Shown here: in pieces, positions 56,360 through 64,000 of the stretch
How the letters are laid out: each line of letters starts with the position of its first letter
How positions within the stretch are numbered: the first letter of the stretch is position 1
From: Pontimonas salivibrio
GTDB taxonomy: Bacteria > Actinomycetota > Actinomycetes > Actinomycetales > Microbacteriaceae
Reading direction: 5' to 3'
Length of the DNA: 64,000 nt
Assembly: GCF_002950575.1 (NCBI RefSeq)
Contig: NZ_CP026923.1
Location: forward strand, 744,001-808,000
Program-made: the position numbers and the translations under genes
The notes under the pieces: model-generated
The model's database searches: none
Told to the model about the DNA's origin: nothing
The model's input: the letters and a program-made list of their open reading frames with translations, nothing else

Positions 56360-56613
56360 AAAGAGCTCCCACAGAGTCGGTTAGTGATGGACTGCTGGGG
56401 GCTCCCGCAAGTGTTCTTAGCGTATGGCCCAAGGTTTAAGATTGCGAAAAATGACACGGTTCAACCCGCAGGGCACCAATAGCTCACCTCTAACATCCCG
56501 GTCTACTAAAGCCGCGTCATGATCAAGCACGCTGACTGGGCCAAAGGAATATGGCAGGGTTCAGGGCGTTCGGCTCACGCTCGTAACCACTGTTATGTCG
56601 AAGACCTATCGGG

Positions 56614-56619
56614 TAGATT
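56614..56619 (+). promoter_or_regulatory. Candidate -10 of the LacI gene
   Basis: TAGATT, 18 nt before ATG 56638, with only a weak -35 (TTATGT at 56593). The rest of the 278-bp gap to the methyltransferase gene (56360-56637) shows nothing else I can support, apart from an ATTGC half-site like the LacI operators at about 56441. Confidence 0.3.
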
Positions 56620-56637
56620 CTTTTTTGGGTCATATTC

Positions 56638-57672
56638 ATGCCAAAACAAGTCACTCTCTCCGAAGTCGCCACGCGCGCTGGTGTTCATGTGGCAACGGTT
56701 TCCCGAGCGTTGAACCCAGCAACGCGATCGATCGTGAATGAGAAGACGGCCCGTCGGGTTGAAGCCGCTGCCAAAGAGTTGGGATATGTTCCCAACATCA
56801 TGGCGCGTAGCCTGCGAACCCAATCGACAATGACCGTTGGGGTCATCATTCCGGACCTGACAAATCCCATTTTTCCTCCCATGATTCGAGGGATTGAGAA
56901 CTACCTGGCCCCTCGCGGTTACACAGCACTTTTGTCGGATTCTGATGGCAAAGCGGCGCTGGAAAGATCTGCAGTGACGTCGTTGTCAGAGCGCCGTGTT
57001 GATGGCTTTATTATCGCCACTGGCCTCGAGCAGCACCCGCTCCTCCCCACCCTGTTTGAATCCGGTGTGCCGGTGGTGTTAGCCAACCGCGGGGCAGGAG
57101 AGGTGCCTTACCCCTTGGTTACTGGTAATGATGAGGCAGGTATTCAAGCAGCGGTTTCCCACCTAAAGGAACTCGGCCACCGCGATGTCGTTCATGTGGC
57201 CGGACCACAGTCGTTTTCTACCTCGCGTATTCGTGCGGAAACAATGGTTCGAGCCTGCGAGGTAGCGGGCATGCGCTGTCGGGTGGTGGAGGCAACCGCC
57301 TTGACTGCTGACGAAGGCGAGAAAGTTACCGATACATTGCTGGCGGAGAAGCAAAACTTCACGGCGATCCAAGCCAGTACGGACCTTCTCGCTTTAGGGG
57401 TTCTGAGGTCGTTGCGTCGCCACGGCATGCGTTGCCCGGAAGAAATGTCAGTAATCGGTTTCAACGACATGCCTTTTGCTGAGGAGTTCAGCCCGGGTCT
57501 TACCACTGTGCGCGTGCCGTTGGAGGACATCGGCACCGAATCGGCCCGTCAGTTGATGAGGAGTCTCTCGGAGGGGAGTAGCTCCCCTATCGTGGTGACC
57601 CTTCCAGTGTCCCTCATCGTGCGCGCGTCCACGGGTCAAGCCCCGCGGGCTGGGGTTTCGACCCAGCCGTGA
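56638..57672 (+). CDS. LacI family transcriptional regulator
   Basis: A 344-residue repressor. The N-terminal HTH with hinge is complete: VTLSEVATRAGVHVATVSRAL (about 4-24), SIVNEKTARRVEAAAKELGYVPN and the hinge RSLRTQSTMTVGVIIPD. The effector domain resembles periplasmic sugar-binding folds and has NPIFPPMIRGIENYL, GFIIATGLEQ, and SVIGFNDMPFAEEFSPGLTTV. Two 12-bp palindromes with central CG occur downstream before the oxidoreductase and the ABC permease, consistent with a local regulon. The effector is unknown. A 7-bp hairpin (GGCTGGG/CCCAGCC at 57648-57668) overlies its last codons. Confidence 0.92.
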   Translation: MPKQVTLSEVATRAGVHVATVSRALNPATRSIVNEKTARRVEAAAKELGYVPNIMARSLRTQSTMTVGVIIPDLTNPIFPPMIRGIENYLAPRGYTALLSDSDGKAALERSAVTSLSERRVDGFIIATGLEQHPLLPTLFESGVPVVLANRGAGEVPYPLVTGNDEAGIQAAVSHLKELGHRDVVHVAGPQSFSTSRIRAETMVRACEVAGMRCRVVEATALTADEGEKVTDTLLAEKQNFTAIQASTDLLALGVLRSLRRHGMRCPEEMSVIGFNDMPFAEEFSPGLTTVRVPLEDIGTESARQLMRSLSEGSSSPIVVTLPVSLIVRASTGQAPRAGVSTQP

Positions 57673-57819
57673 GTTGTCGCCGGTGCTGTCGCGGTGGGTA
57701 GGTCACCTGGGTACTGTCGATCAGCGTCCTCGCGAGCCCTATACCGGCCGACACTCCGCTGAATGTAACGAGTATTGATTTGCAGGTGCAGGCCGGTTGG
57801 GGCATTTCGCCATGGGTGG

Positions 57820-57848
57820 TTGACAGGCCTCTGAGGTTCGCATAGCAT
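57820..57848 (+). promoter_or_regulatory. Strong promoter of the oxidoreductase operon
   Basis: TTGACA (57820-57825) and TAGCAT (57843-57848) at 17-bp spacing, the best consensus promoter in the window. The LacI palindrome begins 5 bp downstream. Confidence 0.75.
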
Positions 57849-57852
57849 GACT

Positions 57853-57864
57853 GCAATCGATTGC
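57853..57864. promoter_or_regulatory. LacI-type operator, copy 1
   Basis: GCAATCGATTGC, a perfect palindrome with the central CG typical of LacI-family sites, located at the expected transcription start. Identical copy at 59995-60006. Confidence 0.75.
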
Positions 57865-57960
57865 TATTTTTGGCTAATTGACAGGTGGGATAGTCGCTCA
57901 TCACGTGCCGATTTGTGTAATCCGTAGACCTAGCAAAAGCTTTCCAAGGAGGAAAAGCCC

Positions 57961-58896
57961 GTGGCCAAAAATGCATTGACAGTTGGTTGGATCGGCGTCG
58001 GAAGGATGGGTTTTCAACTTGCCTCCCGGCTTCTCGCCGCAGGATATGACGTTTCTGTTTACAACCGAACGAAGTCCAAAGCGGAGCCGTTAGTTTCCTT
58101 GGGAGCAAAGGTTGTCGACACGCCGGTAGAACTAGCCGACCGCGACCTAGTGTTCAGCATGGTGTCGGCTCCCAAGGATCTAGAAGAGGTCATGTTGGGA
58201 GCAAACGGTCTACTGACTGGCAAGGCAGTGCCAAGTGTGATTGCTGACTCATCGACGGTATCGATGGAGGCTTCTGACGAGATTCGACAGGCAGCAAATG
58301 CGCGGGGGGCTGGCTTCCTAGCCGCTCCGGTCAGTGGCAACCCTGCGGTGATTGCCGCTGGCAAGCTCACCGTGGCGGTTTCCGGACCGCGAGAAACTTT
58401 TGCCGCCATAGAGCCTGTCCTACAGCACTTTGGTCGCGGTGTGACCTACGTAGGTGACGGTGAGGTTGCCCGATTGGTCAAGATTGCCCACAACGTGTTT
58501 CTCGGTGTGGTCACGCAGTCGCTCGCCGAGATCACCGTCCTTGCGGAGAAAGGTGGGGTTAGCAGAGAGGCGTTCCTGAACTTCCTCAACGAATCTGTAA
58601 TGGGTTCTGTGTTTACGCGTTACAAGACACCGGCGATGGTGAATTTGGACTTTAATCCGACCTTCACAATGCCTCTCCTGCAAAAAGACTTCGACCTGGG
58701 GCTCGACGCTGCGAATAGCTTGCGAGCACCAATGCCCATTGCTTCTGCCACACGGCAGATCGTGGCCCAAGAGGTGGGCTCAGGTAACACGGAGGAGGAC
58801 TTTGCGACTCTGATTCGGACAGTTGCTAAGGGCGCTGGGCTTAGCCTAAAGCCGGAGAACGCAGATGTTAGTGATGGTCTCGAACCTGAGCACTAG
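57961..58896 (+). CDS. NAD(P)-dependent oxidoreductase, 3-hydroxyisobutyrate dehydrogenase family
   Basis: 311 residues. The nucleotide-binding motif GWIGVGRMGFQLASRLLAAG is followed by the block SVYNRTKSKAEPL; the substrate helix shows DSSTVSMEASDEI, PVSGNPAVIAAGKLTVAVSG and the catalytic Lys region VKIAHNVFLG. Such beta-hydroxyacid dehydrogenases act on 3-hydroxyisobutyrate, tartronate semialdehyde, sulfolactaldehyde or similar; the exact one is open. GGAGG lies before GTG 57961. A promoter with LacI operator stands 100 bp upstream. Wobble positions look less G+C-rich than in the core genes nearby (impression, not counted). Confidence 0.87.
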   Translation: MAKNALTVGWIGVGRMGFQLASRLLAAGYDVSVYNRTKSKAEPLVSLGAKVVDTPVELADRDLVFSMVSAPKDLEEVMLGANGLLTGKAVPSVIADSSTVSMEASDEIRQAANARGAGFLAAPVSGNPAVIAAGKLTVAVSGPRETFAAIEPVLQHFGRGVTYVGDGEVARLVKIAHNVFLGVVTQSLAEITVLAEKGGVSREAFLNFLNESVMGSVFTRYKTPAMVNLDFNPTFTMPLLQKDFDLGLDAANSLRAPMPIASATRQIVAQEVGSGNTEEDFATLIRTVAKGAGLSLKPENADVSDGLEPEH

Positions 58897-58910
58897 TGAG
58901 TAGTTCAGCG

Positions 58911-58936
58911 GTGGAGTCCCTTCTCACGGTCTCCAC
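58911..58936 (+). terminator. Intergenic stem-loop between oxidoreductase and binding-protein genes
   Basis: GTGGAG pairs with CTCCAC around a 14-nt loop. No T run follows; it could reduce read-through or stabilise the upstream message. Confidence 0.3.
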
Positions 58937-58978
58937 TGTGGCAAATCCACGACGGCCGACCAATCTAAGGAGTAATGC

Positions 58979-59866
58979 ATGGCACAGTCATTTCCCCGGA
59001 TAAAGATTGGTCAGTTTAGCGAGTCACCCGTATTGGCTGTGGCGCGGGGGCTTGGGCTGGATAGTCGGTACGGTCTGTCCTGGGTAACTGACCGAGTGGC
59101 CTCTTCGCCTGGACAGTTCGAATCTCTTCGCAATGGTGAATATGACCTCGTGGTGACGAGTCCAGACAACGTGCTTCTTTATGCGACGACGGACGCTAAC
59201 CCTCTCAAAGAGAAGATTAATTTGCGCCTGTTGAGGCCGATAGATCGTGGGCTGGGCCTCGCGCTTTATACCTCGCGGGATATTGAACATCCAACCGATT
59301 TCATTGGTTGCACATTGGGCGTCGATGTTATGAGTTCCGGTTTTGCCCTGCTACTTCTGAGGATGTTGGAAGAGTTGGGCGTCGAGGACTCAAGTATTTC
59401 TTTCAAACCGGTGGGGGCCACTCCCAAGAGACTCGTGGCCATTACAGAGGGCGACATCAGTGGCAGCATTTTGAATGCTGAAACGGCTGTTGCGGCTGAA
59501 GCCGCTGGACTAAAAAAGTGGTCCTCATCGGTCGATGTCAGCGACCACTACCTGGGGACAGTTCTTTGCCAAATGGCTGGTCCGGTCTCCGACTCAACCA
59601 GAGCATTTCTGGACATGTGGGAGGAGGCGACTGGCATCATTCTTGCCTCTGCACCTGAATCCTTGGTGGAAGTTTTCAGCGAATCAGCGCCGGCGTTAGC
59701 CACTAAGGCCTATGTCGATCTCCTCCAATCCTCGGATTTTGGTTGCATCGCCGGCGAGGAAATTACTATCGACGCCTTGACCGTTTTGGCTGACATTCGC
59801 GCGGCAGCACACGCCTATACTCCAAACGAACAACAGATCAAAGATCTCTTAGATTCTTCTCGTTAG
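58979..59866 (+). CDS. Solute-binding-fold protein without signal peptide (NMT1/SsuA-like)
   Basis: 295 residues. The pattern IKIGQFSESPVLAVARGLG, GEYDLVVTSPDNVLLYA, FIGCTLGVDVMSSGFALLLL, and PKRLVAITEGDISGSILNAET is that of NMT1/SsuA periplasmic binding domains. There is no export signal: the protein begins MAQSFPRIKIG and enters the first strand at once, so it should stay in the cytoplasm unless an upstream start was missed; the intergenic sequence contains none. It may be a cytosolic sensor or binding protein or an enzyme of this fold. It follows the oxidoreductase under the same LacI operator and precedes the ABC transporter. Confidence 0.7.
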   Translation: MAQSFPRIKIGQFSESPVLAVARGLGLDSRYGLSWVTDRVASSPGQFESLRNGEYDLVVTSPDNVLLYATTDANPLKEKINLRLLRPIDRGLGLALYTSRDIEHPTDFIGCTLGVDVMSSGFALLLLRMLEELGVEDSSISFKPVGATPKRLVAITEGDISGSILNAETAVAAEAAGLKKWSSSVDVSDHYLGTVLCQMAGPVSDSTRAFLDMWEEATGIILASAPESLVEVFSESAPALATKAYVDLLQSSDFGCIAGEEITIDALTVLADIRAAAHAYTPNEQQIKDLLDSSR

Positions 59867-59907
59867 CAGGCCGTTTTCCCGCTTTTTCATGAGGTGGTAA
59901 CTGCTTG

Positions 59908-59933
59908 AGCGGTTTTTCGTTTCCGCTTTAATT
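59908..59933 (+). terminator. Terminator-like stem before the ABC transporter operon
   Basis: AGCGG (59908-59912) and CCGCT (59923-59927) flank a T-rich loop and TTTAATT follows. A LacI half-site ATTGC AAAA overlaps its end. Confidence 0.45.
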
Positions 59934-59962
59934 GCAAAACCCAAACATTTAGCGGTAAAGGG

Positions 59963-59990
59963 TTGCACAATATTTTTTCTGCGTTAGGTT
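59963..59990 (+). promoter_or_regulatory. Promoter of the ABC transporter operon
   Basis: TTGCAC (59963-59968) and TAGGTT (59985-59990) with 16-bp spacing. The operator palindrome begins 5 bp after the -10, exactly as in copy 1. Confidence 0.65.
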
Positions 59991-59994
59991 AGTA

Positions 59995-60006
59995 GCAATC
60001 GATTGC
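59995..60006. promoter_or_regulatory. LacI-type operator, copy 2
   Basis: GCAATCGATTGC, identical over 12 bp to the copy at 57853-57864, and at the same distance from its -10 box. Confidence 0.75.
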
Positions 60007-60053
60007 AAAAATGTGGCAAAGGTGCGACATTCTGCGGGCCAATGGAGGCAACA

Positions 60054-61067
60054 ATGCAGGTGAGGGATTACCTAATACGGCGATTGGCGTTACTCCCGTT
60101 CATCATGCTGGGCGTCAGCATCATCGTGTTCACTCTCACCAGGTTTACAGGTTCTCCTGTCGGCATCTATGCCACCCCTAACATGACGCCTGACGAAGTG
60201 GCTGCGCTCGAAGAGCGTTACCTTCTTGATCGTCCCATTCCGGTCCAGTATCTGGCGTGGCTCGGTGGTCTGTTACGCGGTGATCTCGGCTGGTCTGGGG
60301 TCTCTGTTGCTCCGGTTACCGAAGTGATCGGAAGCAAAATTGCGGCCACTTTGGAGCTCGCGCTAGCGGCTGGCTTGATTGCCGTGCTCGCAGGGATCGC
60401 ATTAGGAACTGTCGCCGGGGTTAGGCGAAACCGGTGGCCTGACCATGGAGCGAGATTTTTCTCCATTCTCGGTGCGAGCACGCCCACCTTTTGGTTCGGG
60501 TTATTGCTCCTTGTGCCGTTCTATCTGTGGCTCGGCTGGTTCCCGCTGGGGCGCTCAACACCCGAAATTTACTCCTCGATTTCTCATTTCACGGGAATGT
60601 ATAGCCTCGATGCCATCTTGAACGGTAGTCCCGTTGCCTTTCTCGACGCACTAAGGCATCTGGTTTTGCCCGCAATTGTTCTCGGCTTCGGAGCGATGGC
60701 GATTATCGTTCGAATGATGCGGTCGTCGATGGTCGAGGCGATGTCCGAGGAGTACGTCGATGCCGCGAGGGCGAAGGGGCTGCCCGAACGTCTGGTAATT
60801 CGACGCCACGCTCGTCGGAACGCCTTTGTGCCCACCACGACGGTGATTGGTCTGAGTTTCGGCTTCCTCCTCCAAGGAGCAGTCGCCGTGGAGCTAATTT
60901 TTCGGTGGCCGGGCCTTGGTCAGTGGGTAACGAGTGCAATTCTCTCAGGAGACCAAGCCACGATCATGGCCTACGTGTTGATCACCGCCTTTATCTTCAT
61001 GACGGTCAACCTTGCCGTCGATGTGGCCTATGCATACCTCGATCGAAGGGTGGTGTTGGGGGGATGA
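60054..61067 (+). CDS. Dipeptide/oligopeptide-type ABC permease (DppB-like)
   Basis: A 337-residue permease with about six transmembrane segments. The opening YLIRRLALLPFIMLGVSIIVF and the permease loop EAMSEEYVDAARAKGLPERL are typical DppB/OppB. AATGGAGG precedes ATG 60054, which is preferred; an open frame from 60003 lies within the leader and operator. The stop TGA overlaps the next ATG (ATGA at 61064). The substrate is unknown: this family also moves sugars, opines and nickel. Confidence 0.9.
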   Translation: MQVRDYLIRRLALLPFIMLGVSIIVFTLTRFTGSPVGIYATPNMTPDEVAALEERYLLDRPIPVQYLAWLGGLLRGDLGWSGVSVAPVTEVIGSKIAATLELALAAGLIAVLAGIALGTVAGVRRNRWPDHGARFFSILGASTPTFWFGLLLLVPFYLWLGWFPLGRSTPEIYSSISHFTGMYSLDAILNGSPVAFLDALRHLVLPAIVLGFGAMAIIVRMMRSSMVEAMSEEYVDAARAKGLPERLVIRRHARRNAFVPTTTVIGLSFGFLLQGAVAVELIFRWPGLGQWVTSAILSGDQATIMAYVLITAFIFMTVNLAVDVAYAYLDRRVVLGG

Positions 61068-61996
61068 CAATTCTTCAGACAAACGGAGACGTAATTTCCG
61101 CAGAGCTCCCCAAACAGAGCGCTGCGAGCGTCAAATGGGCACGGCGAAGGGAAGTGGCTACTGAGGTACTTCGTAACCCGCTCACCGTAATTGGACTGGT
61201 CATCATTTTTGCGTTCTTCTTAATGGCGCTCTTTGCGCCATTGTTGACCGAACCCAATCAGCCAGACGCTTACCAAAGCCCCCGGGATTGGGCCAACATT
61301 GACTCGCCACCAGGAGTTGCAGGCCACGTTCTTGGCACTGACTCCCAAGGTGGTGACGTCTTGTACGGCGTCATTTGGGGGTCGAGGCTCTCCCTCCAGT
61401 TGTCGCTTTCTGTCGTGTTGTTCACGCTCGTGTTTGGAACAATCGTGGGTAGTGTCGCGGCCATGCGTGGCGGGCGCCTCGACAACTTGCTCATGCGCAT
61501 CGTTGATGTCTTCCTATCAATACCAGAGCTGATTTTTGCCCTGGCTATCGCCGCGGTCCTTGGGCCGTCTTTTAGGAACATCATCCTGGCCCTCGCAGCA
61601 GTGTTTTGGGTGAAATACGCGAGGATTATTCGTGGCGAAATCATCCGGGTGAAGCAAGCGGAGTACGTCGCGTCCTCTCGCGTCGTGGGCGACTCCACCT
61701 GGAATATCTACCGGAAAGACGTCTTACCCAATGCGGTAACCCCACTTGTTGTTCAAGCGACCTTGGACATGGGCAATGTGGTGCTGATTGGGGCGACCCT
61801 GAGTTTTATTGGACTCGCACAAGCTGGCTTGACCGAATGGGGCGCGATGGTCAGTGCCGGCCAGTCAGGTCTTCTTGCTGGCCATTGGTGGGTATCGACA
61901 TTTGCTGGCCTCGCCATCGTCCTCTGGGCCCTGGCGTTCAACCTCGTTGGAGATGGCCTCCGAGATGTTTTGGATCCCAAGACGGAAGGGCGCTGA
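61064..61996 (+). CDS. Dipeptide/oligopeptide-type ABC permease (DppC-like)
   Basis: A 310-residue second permease. It has a hydrophilic N-terminal stretch of about 40 residues, a first helix (LTVIGLVIIFAFFLMALFAPL), the LGTDSQGGDVLYGVIWGSRLSL block and the EAA loop RVKQAEYVASSRVVG. These are DppC/OppC features. It starts on the overlapping ATGA of dppB and is followed by the ATPase gene after one base. The open frame upstream to 60905 lies inside dppB. Confidence 0.9.
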   Translation: MTILQTNGDVISAELPKQSAASVKWARRREVATEVLRNPLTVIGLVIIFAFFLMALFAPLLTEPNQPDAYQSPRDWANIDSPPGVAGHVLGTDSQGGDVLYGVIWGSRLSLQLSLSVVLFTLVFGTIVGSVAAMRGGRLDNLLMRIVDVFLSIPELIFALAIAAVLGPSFRNIILALAAVFWVKYARIIRGEIIRVKQAEYVASSRVVGDSTWNIYRKDVLPNAVTPLVVQATLDMGNVVLIGATLSFIGLAQAGLTEWGAMVSAGQSGLLAGHWWVSTFAGLAIVLWALAFNLVGDGLRDVLDPKTEGR

Positions 61997-61997
61997 T

Positions 61998-63176
61998 ATG
62001 TCGGACAGCTGGCTAGTGCGAGTAAGAAATCTCAGCGTTCGGTTCCACTCATCAAAGGGTGTTGCCCACGCTGTTGACGATGTGTCGTTTGATATCAAGC
62101 CCCATGAAACGCTCGCGCTCGTCGGGGAAACGGGCTGTGGAAAGAGTGTGACAGCTCGCTCCATTCTTCGCCTAGTGCCCGAGCCCCCTGGCGAATATGC
62201 CTCAGGGGAAATCTTGTTGAGGAACGACGACGCTACCGTCACGGACATCTTGAAAGCCCCAATGAAAGAGGTTCGCTCCATTCGCGGGGAACGGATTTCG
62301 ATGATCTTCCAGGACCCAGGAAAGGCTCTGAACCCAGCCTTGACAATCGGGCAGCAGCTTGGCGAGGTTTTTGGAGAGCATCGCTCAACGATGGTGTTGG
62401 ACAACGCGGGCATCGATTCTGTCTCGGCAGGTCACCAGGAAAAAAGAATTGCCAAGCAGCGAGCGGGCGCCCTGCGACGCCGTCTCTTCTGGTTGACGCA
62501 AAGAAAGAAATCAATCGCATTGCAGAAATCGATTGATGACGCGGTGATGCGCGCGCTTGCCGACACAGGAATTCCCAACCCGCGGAAAATCATGAAAAGT
62601 TTCCCGCACGAGCTTTCGGGCGGAATGAAACAGCGGGTCATGATTGCCCAAGCCTTGGCATGCGATCCTGACCTATTAATTGCCGACGAGCCGACCACAG
62701 CACTCGATGTGACCATTCAGGCACGAATTTTAGAGCTCATTCACGAGATGCAAAAGCGACGGGGTACGGCGATTTTGTACATTACGCATGATCTTTCACT
62801 CGTTCGGGAGTTCGCAGACCGCGTCGCGGTAATGTACGCGGGGCGAATTGTGGAAACCGGTCCAGCAAAAGAGGTCCTTGCCTCGCCCCAGCATCCTTAC
62901 ACTGAGGGACTACTGGGTGCCATTCCTCACTCCCGGACCCCTCGCGGTCAGCTGGCTGCCATTGCGGGTTCGGTCCCGCAGCTTATCGACCCACCGGCCC
63001 AGTGCCACTTTGCCGGTAGGTGCAAATGGGCAGCGCCCGCTTGTGGGTCCACGGTGCCGAATCTGCTTGCTCTGTCCCCCTCCAGAAATGTTGCGTGTTT
63101 CCGTTTCGAGGAAGCCAGCCATTTGTCGGTGTCCGAAGCGGACATGCCCATTCCCGCCGAAAAGTTGAAGGGATAG
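61998..63176 (+). CDS. Dipeptide-type ABC ATPase (DppD-like) with inserted charged segment
   Basis: 392 residues. Walker [12 protein letters not shown], the DppD Q-loop [18 protein letters not shown], signature LSGGMKQR, Walker [12 protein letters not shown] and the H-loop [12 protein letters not shown] are intact. The C-terminal oligopeptide/dipeptide domain has [14 protein letters not shown] and two Cys in [14 protein letters not shown]. Between Q-loop and signature about 45 additional residues (about 130-180), rich in Lys, Arg and Gln ([17 protein letters not shown]), make the protein longer than the usual 330. ATG 61998 lies one base after the dppC stop. Confidence 0.9.
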   Translation: MSDSWLVRVRNLSVRFHSSKGVAHAVDDVSFDIKPHETLALVGETGCGKSVTARSILRLVPEPPGEYASGEILLRNDDATVTDILKAPMKEVRSIRGERISMIFQDPGKALNPALTIGQQLGEVFGEHRSTMVLDNAGIDSVSAGHQEKRIAKQRAGALRRRLFWLTQRKKSIALQKSIDDAVMRALADTGIPNPRKIMKSFPHELSGGMKQRVMIAQALACDPDLLIADEPTTALDVTIQARILELIHEMQKRRGTAILYITHDLSLVREFADRVAVMYAGRIVETGPAKEVLASPQHPYTEGLLGAIPHSRTPRGQLAAIAGSVPQLIDPPAQCHFAGRCKWAAPACGSTVPNLLALSPSRNVACFRFEEASHLSVSEADMPIPAEKLKG

Positions 63177-63183
63177 CGTCACT

Positions 63184-64000
63184 ATGACGATGATTCACGA
63201 AAGTCTGACCCAGGACTACGACGTTGATCGTGGAGCCGTGGTGTCATTGAACGACGTCAAGGTGCACTATCCCGTTAAAGAGGGACTGCTTCAAAAGGTG
63301 ACTGGTCAAGTGCGTGCGGTAGACGGGGTTGACCTGACCATTGCCCGAGGGCAGACACTTGGATTGGTGGGGGAATCCGGTTGTGGGAAAACGACCCTGG
63401 GGCGTGTGATTGCCGGTCTTGTCACGCCAACCGGGGGCGATATCTGGCTGGATCTTGATGCCGAACAACAGCGCGATGTGCAACGGCTGCGATCACTTGA
63501 GTCCTCGGAGATGGAAACTGGTGATCGTGACCTTTGGAAAGCACTTGAGAGTGGCCATCGCCTTGGCGCGATGTCCCGCGAGAGGCAGCGCAAATATCGC
63601 CGAAATACTCAAGTAGTTTTTCAAGACGCTTTTTCCTCCCTGAACCCCCGCCATTTGGTTCGTGACATCGTAGGTAGGCCCTTGCGTGTGCATCGTGAGG
63701 CTTCAGGTGAAGACCTCGACCGCCAAGTGGTTGAACTTTTGGAACGGGTTGGCTTGGGCTCACAGCACTTGCTCCGTTACCCCCACCAGTTTTCAGGAGG
63801 CCAACGCCAACGGATTTCTATTGCTCGGGCGCTCGCGCTCAATCCGGAGTTTGTGATTTTGGACGAGCCGACTAGCGCACTTGATGTTTCGGTACAGGCG
63901 CAAATTTTGAATCTTCTGGTCGAACTGCAGGAAGAGCTCGGGCTCACCTATCTCTTCATCACTCACGATCTTGGAGTGGTGCAGCACATGTCGGACTCGA
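63184..64000 (+). CDS. Dipeptide-type ABC ATPase (DppF-like), partial
   Basis: 272 residues to the window edge. Walker [23 protein letters not shown] (Q-loop), signature [20 protein letters not shown] and FITHDLGVV are all present, in DppF/OppF style. As in the previous gene there is an insertion, here of about 35-40 residues between Walker A region and Q-loop ([20 protein letters not shown] onward, ending KYRRN). ATG 63184 follows 7 nt behind the DppD stop. The C-terminus, and any dedicated extracellular binding protein, lie outside the window. Confidence 0.9.
   Translation, partial: MTMIHESLTQDYDVDRGAVVSLNDVKVHYPVKEGLLQKVTGQVRAVDGVDLTIARGQTLGLVGESGCGKTTLGRVIAGLVTPTGGDIWLDLDAEQQRDVQRLRSLESSEMETGDRDLWKALESGHRLGAMSRERQRKYRRNTQVVFQDAFSSLNPRHLVRDIVGRPLRVHREASGEDLDRQVVELLERVGLGSQHLLRYPHQFSGGQRQRISIARALALNPEFVILDEPTSALDVSVQAQILNLLVELQEELGLTYLFITHDLGVVQHMSDS

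Noticed and set aside
60003-60053. Upstream start of the DppB-like permease
   Set aside because: It would begin inside the LacI operator; ATG 60054 has GGAGG at proper spacing and the conserved N-terminus.

Overview
The window is a dense actinobacterial chromosome segment of moderate G+C, most likely from a Microbacteriaceae-type organism (inference from gene order, the 588-residue LeuA, the long DeoC and the many start codons that sit directly behind a -10 box). The order hemW-hrcA-dnaJ-rsmE-HIT-phoH-ybeY-CNNM-era, then leuA-recO-uppS-glyS-dusB-dgt-dnaG, is typical of that group. I saw no transposon, phage, CRISPR array or rRNA; there is one tRNA (Asn, anticodon GTT).

Layout. 1-833: partial App1-like phosphatidate phosphatase (minus). 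1128-5102: TetR regulator followed by a complete glycine betaine/choline-type ABC importer (ATPase, two permeases, lipoprotein), closed by a perfect 16-bp terminator stem. 5244-11880: DedA protein (minus), then cytochrome bd oxidase cydAB with its assembly exporter cydDC. 11834-14065: divergent class IV aminotransferase (PabC-like) and PabB, i.e. the p-aminobenzoate branch of folate synthesis. 14070-24488: leuS, competence genes comEA-comEC, holA, rpsT (minus), lepA, a small membrane protein and ribF. 24485-29132: MFS carrier, deoC and two aldehyde dehydrogenase family genes, the second being only half length. 29133-38655: truB, a small membrane protein, hemW, the CIRCE-controlled hrcA-dnaJ pair, rsmE, HIT, phoH, ybeY, CNNM/HlyC-type protein and era. 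38737-40624: leucine leader peptide, attenuator and leuA. 40685-49009: recO, uppS, glyS, dusB, dgt, dnaG and a hydroxyacid dehydrogenase. 49061-51968: tRNA-Asn, a sensor kinase without an adjacent regulator, azlCD and a peptide deformylase with an acidic repeat tail. 52073-56359: alcohol dehydrogenase, ABM-domain protein, YedK/HMCES, a renalase-like FAD protein and a betaine-homocysteine methyltransferase-like enzyme.

The accessory part is 56638-64000: a LacI-family regulator, a 3-hydroxyisobutyrate-dehydrogenase-type oxidoreductase, a solute-binding-fold protein without a signal peptide, and a dipeptide-type ABC transporter (two permeases, two ATPases; the last runs off the window). Two identical 12-bp palindromes with a central CG lie just downstream of promoter boxes before the oxidoreductase and before the transporter, so the cluster looks like one LacI-controlled uptake/catabolism regulon of unknown substrate. 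This is the best candidate here for an undescribed system.

Regulation visible in the sequence: at least ten start codons lie 6-8 nt behind a -10-like box (leaderless transcripts), including an 18-bp element that serves pabB and the aminotransferase in both directions; a covariant CIRCE element; a leu attenuator; and extensive 1-4-nt stop/start overlaps showing translational coupling.
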